A stretch of DNA of 40,366 nucleotides from a bacterium (GTDB taxonomy: Bacteria > Sumerlaeota > Sumerlaeia > MVZB01): NCBI GenBank assembly GCA_021372575.1, contig JAJFUE010000068.1, forward strand, positions 1-40,366, read 5' to 3'. Shown in pieces: positions 22,824-30,032 of the stretch. A model generated the notes under the pieces. It worked only from the letters and a program-made list of their open reading frames with translations. It was not told where the DNA came from and searched no databases. Every line of letters starts with the position of its first letter. Positions within the stretch are counted from its first letter, which is position 1. The position numbers were made by a program, and so were the translations under genes.

Positions 22824-23860
22824 GTTTTCCCCGTTCGCCTTCCCCTGATCAGCAAGCCGATAAAAAACGGCCCGCCGAGAAGCGCCGTCAGGATGCCGAC
22901 GGGGAGCTCGGCGGCGTGCCACACCGAGCGCGCGAGCGTGTCGCACACGATGAGAAACGCCCCGCCGGCGAGCATCACGCACGGAAGCAGCAATACGTGC
23001 CCCGGCCCGACGATCCGGCGCACCGCGTGCGGAACGAGCAGCCCGACGAACCCGATCGGCCCCGCCACCGCGACGACCGCGCCCGTCGCGAGCGATCCCA
23101 GAAAGAACGCCCCGACCTGAAGCCGCGCGACGTTGACGCCGCGGCCGCCGGCGAGTTCCTCGCCCAAGGCGATCTGGTCCAGCGGCCGCGCCAGCGCGAG
23201 CATGCCGATGATCGACGGGATCACCAGCATCGCGAGCGGGCCGATGTCGGACCACGTCGCGCCGGTAAGCTGGCCGATCATCCAGATGTCCATGTTGCGC
23301 AGCACGTTCGGCGACGCGAAATACCGCGCGGCCATGATGAGCGCCGAAAAGATCAGGCCCATCGTCACGCCGGCCAGCAAAAGTTCGTTTGTCGAAAGCT
23401 TGCCGCCCGTGCGCGCCAGCATGTAGATCATCACGATCGCAAACAGCGATCCGGCGAACGCGAAGATCTGGACGAGGCCGATCGGTCCCCACGACAGCGC
23501 AAGCCCGGGAATCAGCGCCGGCAGGTAGATCGCCACGACCGCGCCGAACGATCCGCCGCTGGCGACGCCCAACGTGTAAGGGGTCGCGAGCGGGTTGCGC
23601 AGCAGCGCCTGGAAGAGCGCCCCCACCATCGCCAGTGCCGCGCCGGCCAGCATCCCGGCAAGAATTCTCGGCAGCCGGATGTAAATCAGGATATCGACAT
23701 CCACGCTGCGCGCGTCCGGATTTCTCAGCCACTCGCGCATGGCCGCCGCGGGATGGATCGTTTCCGATCCAATGAACGGTGCGACGGCCATGGCCGCGAT
23801 CGCAACGAGCAGGAACGCGCCGACGACGGCGATGAAGCGGGCCGGGGTGACGCGGCTCAT
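22820..23860 (-). CDS. FecCD-type ABC transporter permease (iron-chelate/cobalamin)
   Basis: 346 aa, the normal length for a BtuC/FhuB/FecCD permease. Signatures include 'IYIRLPRILAGMLAGAALAM' (about 59-78), 'ALLRNPLATPYTLGVASGGS', and the ATPase-contact and C-terminal region 'VGPIGFVGLLVPHAVRRIVG'. It moves a siderophore, heme or corrinoid inward with the ATPase encoded by the upstream overlapping gene (4-bp ATGA overlap at 23857-23860). The periplasmic binding protein and the outer-membrane receptor are not in the window, so the substrate is open. I saw no cobalamin riboswitch or Fur box nearby. Confidence 0.93.
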   Translation of the reverse strand: MSRVTPARFIAVVGAFLLVAIAAMAVAPFIGSETIHPAAAMREWLRNPDARSVDVDILIYIRLPRILAGMLAGAALAMVGALFQALLRNPLATPYTLGVASGGSFGAVVAIYLPALIPGLALSWGPIGLVQIFAFAGSLFAIVMIYMLARTGGKLSTNELLLAGVTMGLIFSALIMAARYFASPNVLRNMDIWMIGQLTGATWSDIGPLAMLVIPSIIGMLALARPLDQIALGEELAGGRGVNVARLQVGAFFLGSLATGAVVAVAGPIGFVGLLVPHAVRRIVGPGHVLLLPCVMLAGGAFLIVCDTLARSVWHAAELPVGILTALLGGPFFIGLLIRGRRTGKT

Positions 23861-24672
23861 CGCGCGCCTCCCCGCCGGCCGAGCAGCACGACCATCGGCG
23901 ATCCCACGACCGGGTTGGGCTCGACCATGAGGTTCACGTCATAGGCCTGTCTGAGGATCGGTTCGCGCATGACCTCGGTGGGCGCGCCGTCGGCGACGAG
24001 CCGGCCCTCGTGCAGCAGCGCCAGCCGGTCGCAGTAGCGCGCCGCGAGGTTCAGGTCGTGCGTGATGACGATCACGCCCAGGCCCGCGTGCGCCAAATCC
24101 GAAATCTGCTCGAACACGTCGATCTGGTGGTGCAGGTCGAGTGCCGACGTTGGCTCGTCGAGCAGCAGGAACCGGCTTTGCTGCGCGAGCACCGATGCCA
24201 GCAGCACGCTCTGCCGTTCGCCGCCGGAGAGCTCGGCCAGCGGCCTGCGCGCGAACGCCAGCGTGCGCGTCCAGGCCATTGCGAGTTGTACGACTTCCCT
24301 GTCGTGGGGGCCGGGCACGCCGAGCGGCCCGATGTGCGGGTAGCGCCCCTGCGCGACGATCTCCTCGACAGTGAAATCGAACGTCGGCCGCACGTCCTGC
24401 GGCAGCCACGCCACCGCGCGGGCGCGTTCGCGCGGCGAAAACCGCCCCAGCGACTTTCCGGCGAGTTGCACGTCGCCAGCCGTCGGCGCAAGCTGTCCCG
24501 CCAGCGCGCGCATCAGCGTCGATTTGCCCGAGCCGTTCGGACCGACGAGGCCGATCAGCTCGCCGGGCCGGCAAACAAGGTCGATCTCGCGCAGGCACCA
24601 CCACGTCGGCTGGAACTGATGGCCGACGCCGCGCGCGGCAAGCTCGATGCCGGTCGTATCCGGCGGGGGCAT
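23857..24672 (-). CDS. ABC transporter ATP-binding protein, FecE/BtuD type
   Basis: 271 aa. Walker A 'GPNGSGKST' (about 44-52), the Q-loop 'WLPQDVRP', signature 'LSGGERQ', Walker B 'FLLLDEPTSALDL', and the H-loop 'VIVITHDLNLAARYC' are all intact. It powers the FecCD permease encoded downstream. The frame stays open to 24747 because the GAGCAC/GATTAC repeat lies in phase (giving VLVLVIVIVI), but the ATG at 24672 gives the normal family N-terminus and is preferred. It is transcribed divergently from mqnA. Confidence 0.93.
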   Translation of the reverse strand: MPPPDTTGIELAARGVGHQFQPTWWCLREIDLVCRPGELIGLVGPNGSGKSTLMRALAGQLAPTAGDVQLAGKSLGRFSPRERARAVAWLPQDVRPTFDFTVEEIVAQGRYPHIGPLGVPGPHDREVVQLAMAWTRTLAFARRPLAELSGGERQSVLLASVLAQQSRFLLLDEPTSALDLHHQIDVFEQISDLAHAGLGVIVITHDLNLAARYCDRLALLHEGRLVADGAPTEVMREPILRQAYDVNLMVEPNPVVGSPMVVLLGRRGGAR

Positions 24673-24711
24673 GAGGGACTGGATGGGTTCGTACGTCAAG
24701 TTCGCTCGTTC

Positions 24712-24747
24712 GATTACGATTACGATTACGAGCACGAGCACGAGCAC
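24712..24747. repeat. Hexamer repeat (GATTAC)3(GAGCAC)3
   Basis: Perfect units located in the 175-bp divergent gap between the ABC ATPase and mqnA. Here the repeat lies where the two 5' ends face each other, unlike the copy at 12765 between two 3' ends. Confidence 0.95.
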
Positions 24748-24847
24748 GATGTCGCGCTCATGGTACGGGCTCGCTGATCATCACAATGTGGCATATGCGC
24801 GCGGGGTGTGCGAATATTTTCGGATGGTGCGCGCGCGATCACAGTCC

Positions 24848-25675
24848 ATGAACGGCAACCGGCTGCGGCTCGGGGCCGTCGCTTATTTGAACGTGCAGCC
24901 GCTTGTTTACGGCCTCGATGAGCTTGCCGGCGACGGCATCGAAATCAGCGATGCGCCGCCAAGCCGCCTTGCGCGCTGGCTCGAGGCCGGCAAGGTCGAT
25001 GTCGGCATGGTCTCGGTCGCGGCGATCTTCGACCACCCGGAATGGAGCGTCGCGCCGCGGACGATGATCGGGACGCGCCGCGCCGTTCGCAGCGTGATCC
25101 TCACCGGCCTCGGCAAGCCGCGCGACTGGCGCGTGCTTCGCCCCGACGCCCAATCGCGCACGAGCAACGCGCTTGCGCGGGTGCTTCTCGAAAAAAAACT
25201 GGGCCTCAGCCTCGAGCAGGGCGAGCCGGTTCCGTTCGATGAGCCCGAACCGTCCGATTTTCTGCGCCCCGGCGAGGCGATGGTCATGATCGGATCGCGC
25301 GCGCTCAGGTCGTGGGGGCCGCTTCGCCGGCGCGGCGCGACGATCCTCGACATGGGAACCGTCTGGCGGCGCTGGACGGGCCTGCCGTTCGTGTTTGCGA
25401 TGTGGGCGATCGTGCCGGGCGCCCCGATCGGCCCGTGGCTGCCGGTCATGGACGAGCTCAAGGCGCGCAACATGCGCCGGCTCGGCACGGTCGCCTCCAG
25501 TTGGCAGGGTCTCGCGTTCGACCGCCTCACCCCGCGCCAGGCCGCCTACTACCTGCGCCGCAACGTCGATTTCAATTTCGACCCCGCCGCGCGCAAGGGT
25601 CTCCAGCGCTTTTACAGCGAAGGCCGCGCCCTCGGCCTGTTCAGCAATCAATGGAAGCTGAACCTCTTCAAATAG
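24848..25675 (+). CDS. mqnA: Chorismate dehydratase MqnA (futalosine menaquinone pathway)
   Basis: 275 aa. 'LRLGAVAYLNVQPLVYGL' at the N-terminus, 'KVDVGMVSVAAIFDHPEW', 'SRTSNALARVLLEKKLGL' and 'GTVWRRWTGLPFVFAMWA' are typical of the MqnA/MqnD periplasmic-binding-like fold; the 'VAYLN..P' and 'GLPFVFAMW' patterns point to MqnA, which converts chorismate to 3-[(1-carboxyvinyl)oxy]benzoate, the first step of futalosine-route menaquinone synthesis. Other mqn genes are not nearby. ATG 24848 was chosen because it places the first strand at residue 6; ATG 24824 is possible. Confidence 0.92.
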   Translation: MNGNRLRLGAVAYLNVQPLVYGLDELAGDGIEISDAPPSRLARWLEAGKVDVGMVSVAAIFDHPEWSVAPRTMIGTRRAVRSVILTGLGKPRDWRVLRPDAQSRTSNALARVLLEKKLGLSLEQGEPVPFDEPEPSDFLRPGEAMVMIGSRALRSWGPLRRRGATILDMGTVWRRWTGLPFVFAMWAIVPGAPIGPWLPVMDELKARNMRRLGTVASSWQGLAFDRLTPRQAAYYLRRNVDFNFDPAARKGLQRFYSEGRALGLFSNQWKLNLFK

Positions 25676-25717
25676 CACCGCCCGTCCTATCCCCGATCCC
25701 CGATCCACCATAATTGA

Positions 25718-25745
25718 TTGACCTGCGCCCTCCGATTGATATCAT
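25718..25745 (+). promoter_or_regulatory. Promoter of tRNA-Gly (and probably the downstream glycosyltransferase)
   Basis: TTGACC (25718-25723), 16 bp, TATCAT (25740-25745). It lies 23 bp before the mature 5' end of the tRNA. Confidence 0.6.
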
Positions 25746-25768
25746 ATTCCGTGGTCCCGTCCTCAGGG

Positions 25769-25843
25769 GCGCCTGTAGCACAACGGTTAGTGCATCGGCC
25801 TTCCAAGCCGAGGATACGGGTTCGATTCCCGTTAGGCGCTCCA
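25769..25843 (+). tRNA. tRNA-Gly, anticodon TCC
   Basis: A full cloverleaf: acceptor GCGCCTG/TAGGCGC (7 bp, last pair G-U), D stem GCAC/GTGC, anticodon stem TCGGC/GCCGA with loop CTTCCAA (anticodon TCC, glycine GGA/GGG codons), T stem ACGGG/CCCGT with loop TTCGATT, discriminator T and a genome-encoded CCA (25841-25843). It is a solitary tRNA whose 3' end is only 7 nt before the next open frame. Confidence 0.97.
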
Positions 25844-25850
25844 ATTTTAT

Positions 25851-27788
25851 TTGCGTCGCGCTGCCAACTTGGACCCACGCCAACCACCCACGCCGGGAAG
25901 ATCGAACCAGAAACTCCTCATCGCGGGGTTTGTCTTTTTCGTGTTCATCGCCGCGTTCCTTGTGCGGCGCCATGAGCTCGACCAGTCGAGCTTCTGGCTC
26001 GACGAAATCCACCAGTCCAATTGCACGACGCTGCCCGTCTCGCAAATCTGGTCCAAGAGCCCCGCCAACAAGCCGCCGCTCGATTATTACATCCAGTCGC
26101 TGTTCATCGGCCGCACGCCCGACGAAACGCGCGGCAGAATCCACGCCTGCATCATCGGCTCGGGCGTCGTCGCCCTTTTGGGCGCGCTGGGCTTGCTGCT
26201 CGGCGGGTGGCGCTGCGCGTGGATCATGGCGAGCCTCACGCTCTCGCTGCCGCTGATGATCCGCTATTCGCAGGAAGGCCGCCCCTACATCCTGCTCCTG
26301 TTCAGCGAGTGCCTCTTCTTTCTCGTGCTGTGGAAAATGATTCTTGGGCCAAAGCCGATTGCCGCGCGCTGGTGGGCGGCGCTGACGGCCTCGATCGTCC
26401 TGTGCATGTGGTCGCATTTCCTGGCGCTGTTTGCGTGCGTGCTGGGCATTGGATTCGTGATTGCGTGGATATTGATCAACCCGCAGGCGCGAAACGCCGC
26501 GTGGGTTGAAATCAGGAAACCCAAGACGATCCTGACTCTCGCCGCGATGGCCGCCGTGATCGCGCTGGCATGGTGGCCGCTTCAGGCGCGCGCCGCCAAG
26601 GCGCTGGTCGAAGATTTTTACGCCCCGTTCAACCGCGCCACCTGGAAGGGCATGCTCACGCAGTACCTCGACATCTATGCGGCCGGCTACGAGTGGTACC
26701 AATACACCAAGGGCGGCCACGTTTTCTTGATTCTGCTCATGACGATCGGCTGGCTCGGCTGGACGCTCCGGAAACGCAAGGCGCTCTTCGCCAACTTCTG
26801 CCTTGTCCTGTTCCTGGCGAATTACTTCGGGATGTTCGCGTTTTACGGCCACAAGGACCACTGGATGGAGATGCGCTACACGATCGCCGCGCTGCCGCCG
26901 GCGATCCTGCTGGCCGGCATGGGCGTCGAGACGATCCTGGCCGCGGCCGCGTTCGGCGCGCGGATGCTCGGCTGCGAAGGGCCCAGGCTGGCGCGGATCG
27001 AACGCACGATGCTCGCGGCGGTGTGCCTCTTCTTCGTGTGCGGGTTTACCGCCTACGTCATCCAGAAGCCGTTCCTCAAGGCCGACTGGCGCGGGCTCGG
27101 CCACTTGCTCAAGAAAACCAAGGCCCAGCCGCCGCTGATCATGACCGCCGCCCATCAGGACGCCACGGCCGTCAAGCATTACCTCAAGCGCTACGACGTC
27201 AAGAGCAAGGCGATCAATTACAGCTTCAACATGTTCGTGCTCGAAACCTACATGCTGTTCAACGAGGACGTGTTCGCGGTGTGGGGGATCATGGGCGTGA
27301 ACCCCAAGAACTTCGAGAAAAAGCTCGACGATCTGCCGCTGCACAAGGTGAACCCGGGCTATCTTTACATCGACGTCCGGCGCACGGCGCGGCCAAAGGA
27401 GATCCTGGCCAAGGCGGCCCTCGGCGACCCCGCCTGTCCGCTGCTGCTGAGCGGATGGGGCGCGCCGGACGAGCTCGGCAAACAAAAAGCGCGGCCGATG
27501 CCCAATGGTCGCGGTTCGCTGTTCTTCGATTGCCCCAAGCCGCGCGATCTGACGGTCGCCTTCGCCGTCCGGCCCGATTCCGCCGCCACCACGCCGACGC
27601 TCAGCCTCACCGTGAACGGGACGAAGCTCCCCGCCCGCGCGCTGCACGAACAGTGGAACCTCGCAAGCTGGAAACTCGACAAAAAACTGGTCAAGCCCGG
27701 CCGCAATGTCGTCGAGCTGTCAATGCCCACAACCGCAACGACACTGCGCGTCCGCGACATGAAAGTCATCGCCTGGCGGAAAAAATAA
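25851..27788 (+). CDS. GT-C glycosyltransferase of the PMT_2/ArnT-like type
   Basis: 645 aa. A first membrane helix (about 22-38) is followed by the acidic catalytic loop 'ELDQSSFWLDEIHQ' and 'NKPPLDYYIQSLFIG', the pattern of dolichyl/undecaprenyl-phosphate-sugar transferases. Several more helices run to about residue 410, then a soluble extracytoplasmic region ends in a beta-rich module ('TPTLSLTVNGTKLPARALHE'). It probably transfers a lipid-linked sugar to lipid, glycan or protein; the acceptor is unknown. The start is a TTG 7 nt after the tRNA-Gly CCA with no Shine-Dalgarno sequence; TTG 25869 is the only near alternative. No promoter fits in between, so it is likely co-transcribed with the tRNA. 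Confidence 0.85.
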   Translation: MRRAANLDPRQPPTPGRSNQKLLIAGFVFFVFIAAFLVRRHELDQSSFWLDEIHQSNCTTLPVSQIWSKSPANKPPLDYYIQSLFIGRTPDETRGRIHACIIGSGVVALLGALGLLLGGWRCAWIMASLTLSLPLMIRYSQEGRPYILLLFSECLFFLVLWKMILGPKPIAARWWAALTASIVLCMWSHFLALFACVLGIGFVIAWILINPQARNAAWVEIRKPKTILTLAAMAAVIALAWWPLQARAAKALVEDFYAPFNRATWKGMLTQYLDIYAAGYEWYQYTKGGHVFLILLMTIGWLGWTLRKRKALFANFCLVLFLANYFGMFAFYGHKDHWMEMRYTIAALPPAILLAGMGVETILAAAAFGARMLGCEGPRLARIERTMLAAVCLFFVCGFTAYVIQKPFLKADWRGLGHLLKKTKAQPPLIMTAAHQDATAVKHYLKRYDVKSKAINYSFNMFVLETYMLFNEDVFAVWGIMGVNPKNFEKKLDDLPLHKVNPGYLYIDVRRTARPKEILAKAALGDPACPLLLSGWGAPDELGKQKARPMPNGRGSLFFDCPKPRDLTVAFAVRPDSAATTPTLSLTVNGTKLPARALHEQWNLASWKLDKKLVKPGRNVVELSMPTTATTLRVRDMKVIAWRKK

Positions 27789-27835
27789 AAAAGGGGCGTA
27801 GGACATGGATACGCCGCCTCACGACCTCAAGCGCA

Positions 27836-27874
27836 AACGAGGGTTGAATCGCCGGAGCGGACTCAACCCTCGTT
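27836..27874 (+). terminator. Hairpin after the GT-C glycosyltransferase gene
   Basis: AACGAGGGTTGA (27836-27847) and TCAACCCTCGTT (27863-27874) make a perfect 12-bp stem with a 15-nt loop. It is followed by GTTGTC rather than a clean T-run. A smaller GGCGTA/TACGCC hairpin lies just upstream. It ends the + strand unit and also faces the 3' end of the cysteine-rich gene on the minus strand. Confidence 0.5.
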
Positions 27875-27896
27875 GTTGTCGCGTTCGCGCTGTTTA

Positions 27897-28352
27897 TCAG
27901 TGAGTGTGAGCGGTTTTATTCGTTTCCGTTTTTTTCATCTCACATTGATCTTTGCCCTCGCAAGCCTTTGAACCCTTCACCGAGCAACAAGCCTTGCCAT
28001 CGGCTTTGGTTTTGGAATCCGCCGCGCAGCAGGCCATTGCCCTGGCGCCAGCTTTGGCCTTGCAGCCCGCGCAATCCGCGCATTTTCCGCCGACCGCGCA
28101 CTTGCAATCCGCCAACGAGCAGCAGGCCGTCGCCTTGGCGTCAGCCTTGGCCTTTGAGCCCATCATTGCGCAGCCGGCCATCGTTGTGCAGCCGGTCATG
28201 TTTTTGCAATCCGCGCAGCCGTCTTTGCATGTGCAGTCGGCCTTGGAACAAGCCGTCGCCTTGCAATCGGCCTTGCATTTGCAATCCGCCGTCGCGCAGC
28301 CTGCCGCCGCGATGACGATCGTCATCAGGAACAACATCCAAACGTTTTTCAT
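27897..28352 (-). CDS. Cysteine-rich lipoprotein, probable metal-binding (metallothionein-like)
   Basis: 151 aa. A lipoprotein signal peptide ends in IAAAGC, so Cys19 is lipidated. The mature part holds 24 cysteines in 133 residues, mostly in Lys/Ala/Asp-spaced units such as 'CATADCKCKADCKATACSK', repeated 'CADCK/CADCAGCK' and three CC pairs, plus a methionine cluster ('TTMAGCAMMGS') and a C-terminal HTH. This is low-complexity thiol-rich sequence suited to binding soft metals; no known family is assigned. GAGGAG lies 7 nt before the ATG. The gene is divergent from the cusC-cusA-cusB operon across a 327-bp region, which supports a role in periplasmic or envelope copper/silver buffering. Function is inference. 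Confidence 0.75.
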   Translation of the reverse strand: MKNVWMLFLMTIVIAAAGCATADCKCKADCKATACSKADCTCKDGCADCKNMTGCTTMAGCAMMGSKAKADAKATACCSLADCKCAVGGKCADCAGCKAKAGARAMACCAADSKTKADGKACCSVKGSKACEGKDQCEMKKTETNKTAHTH

Positions 28353-28398
28353 AATCGTGCTCCTCAATCTGCTTCGTTCGGCAGGGTTACGCGCCGAT

Positions 28399-28428
28399 CT
28401 CATACTTTCCTGTACGGAACGTCCCCAA
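28399..28428 (-). promoter_or_regulatory. Candidate promoter with dyad for the cysteine-rich gene
   Basis: On the minus strand TTGGGG (28428-28423), an 18-bp spacer and TATGAG (28404-28399). The spacer contains TTCC-GTACA-GGAA, a dyad placed as in MerR/CueR-type metal promoters. Box matches are weak, so this is tentative. In the rest of the divergent gap 28353-28679 I see no convincing promoter for cusC. Confidence 0.3.
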
Positions 28429-28679
28429 AGCAACTTTTACTTGCCGTCTGACCGGAGCCGCCGATGGCATGATCGGGAAATCCATGGCAAAGGGCGCGCA
28501 TCGAGTCCTGTTCAGGGTGCGGCGTGGAAAATTCTTTGGCCCGACACCGAGCATGCAATAAGCTGAATATTGAAGGAATTGGCGAAAAACACCCAATACG
28601 CGCTTGAAGTCTTTGATTGGCCCGGCCCATGGATTCATTCGGCAAAATCCGTTGATCGACTGCCGGAAGGCCCATCGAC

Positions 28680-30032
28680 ATGCCCCGATTCCATCTCCGC
28701 CTTGTTCTCGGCTTCTCGCTGCTTGCGCTCTTTTCGTGCAGCCGGGTGATTCATCCCGCCGGCGAGGCCGCCGAGCGCGAACGCGCCGCGCGCGCCGGCG
28801 CGATCTTCGAAAAACCCGCCGACAAGCGGCCGCTGCCGGACCTGTCGGAGTCGGCGCCGCTGCCGCAGGCGCTCGAATACGCCTTCAACGCCAACGGCGA
28901 GATCGAGGCCGCGTGGCGCGAATGGCGCGCCGCGATCGAGCGCGTGCCGCAGGCCGGCGCGCTCGCCGACCCGCGCCTCAGCTTCAGTTTTCTTTTCGAC
29001 GCCGCGAATCTCGGCAGCTTCGGCGGCGCGCTCAATTCGATTCGCCTGATGCTCGACCAGGAAATTCCCGGCAAGGGCAAACGCCCGGCAAAGGCGCAGC
29101 AGGCGTTGGCCGAGGCGCAATCGGCGGGCGAAAAATTCCGCGCCGCCAAATACGGCCTTCAGCGCCGCGTCGTGCAGGCCTACGCCGACCTTGCGCTCAA
29201 CCGCCGCCTTGTCGAGCTCACGTCCGAGACACTGCGGCTGCTCAACGAATCCTATAACGTCGCGCTGCACCGTTATCACGAAGGAGGCATGGCGCCGCTC
29301 GGCGATCTGCGCAAGCTCGAGGTCGAAATCGCGCGCGCGCAGAACGAGCAGCAGAGCCTCATCATCCAGCAGCGCGGACTCGAGGCCGCGCTCAACGGCG
29401 TGCTCAACCGCCCCGCCACTGATCCCGTTGGCAAAGTCGAAATTCAGGACGTCGCCGATCCGCAGGGCTCCGACGCCGAGCTTCTCGAGCGCGCGGCCAG
29501 GTCCAACCCCGACCTTGCCGCGCTGCGACGCGACATCGAAGCGCGCGGGGCCGCGCAGGTCCTTGCCGAGCTTCAGCGCCGGCCCGATTACTCGATCGGC
29601 GGCGGGCTCGACAACCCGCTCATGCCGATCGTGACGCTGGGCATGACGCTCCCGATCAACACCGAGCGCATCCAGGCGGGGATCAACGAGGCGCTTCAGA
29701 TGCGCGCGGCCGCCGAGGCCCGGCTTCGCACCACGCAGTCCGACACGCAGGCGCGGCTCATGGTCGCCCTCGCCACTCTGCGCGAAAACCAGCGCGCGAT
29801 CGACAACTACACGAGGTCGATCATCCCGCGCACGCGCGAGCTGCTGGACACGCAGCTCACCACCTACGGCTCGGGCGGTGGCGAAGTCCTCGACGTCCTC
29901 GACACGCAGCGCATGCTGATCGAGCTGCGCAAAATGGTCCCGCGCGCGCGCGCCGACCGCATGCGCGCCTCGGCCGAGATCGAACAAATCGTCGGCGACG
30001 ACATCTATCATTACATGCCGGCCCAGCCATGA
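28680..30032 (+). CDS. cusC: Outer-membrane factor of a CusC/TolC-type efflux system
   Basis: 450 aa. The N-terminus (MPRFHLRLVLGFSLLALFSCS) looks like a lipoprotein signal, with Cys20 as possible lipidation site, though the -2 Phe is not ideal. Long coiled-coil helical repeats follow in two halves (about 55-230 and 255-440), with the OEP-family patterns 'DPRLSFSFLFDAANLG' and 'PIVTLGMTLPINTERIQAG'. It should form the outer-membrane channel for the RND pump. ATG 28680 has GGAAGG about 10 nt upstream. Its stop overlaps the cusA ATG (ATGA, 30029-30032), showing tight coupling. Confidence 0.9.
   Translation: MPRFHLRLVLGFSLLALFSCSRVIHPAGEAAERERAARAGAIFEKPADKRPLPDLSESAPLPQALEYAFNANGEIEAAWREWRAAIERVPQAGALADPRLSFSFLFDAANLGSFGGALNSIRLMLDQEIPGKGKRPAKAQQALAEAQSAGEKFRAAKYGLQRRVVQAYADLALNRRLVELTSETLRLLNESYNVALHRYHEGGMAPLGDLRKLEVEIARAQNEQQSLIIQQRGLEAALNGVLNRPATDPVGKVEIQDVADPQGSDAELLERAARSNPDLAALRRDIEARGAAQVLAELQRRPDYSIGGGLDNPLMPIVTLGMTLPINTERIQAGINEALQMRAAAEARLRTTQSDTQARLMVALATLRENQRAIDNYTRSIIPRTRELLDTQLTTYGSGGGEVLDVLDTQRMLIELRKMVPRARADRMRASAEIEQIVGDDIYHYMPAQP

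Noticed and set aside
22751-23944. 397-aa open frame on the plus strand
   Set aside because: Antisense to the FecCD permease; Arg/His/Asp-rich shadow composition.
24673-24847. Cobalamin riboswitch or Fur box controlling the FecCD-type transporter
   Set aside because: The divergent gap is only 175 bp and largely hexamer repeat; I could find no B12-box-like or Fur-like sequence.
25668-27647. 659-aa open frame on the minus strand
   Set aside because: Antisense to the GT-C glycosyltransferase and the tRNA; composition is that of a shadow frame.
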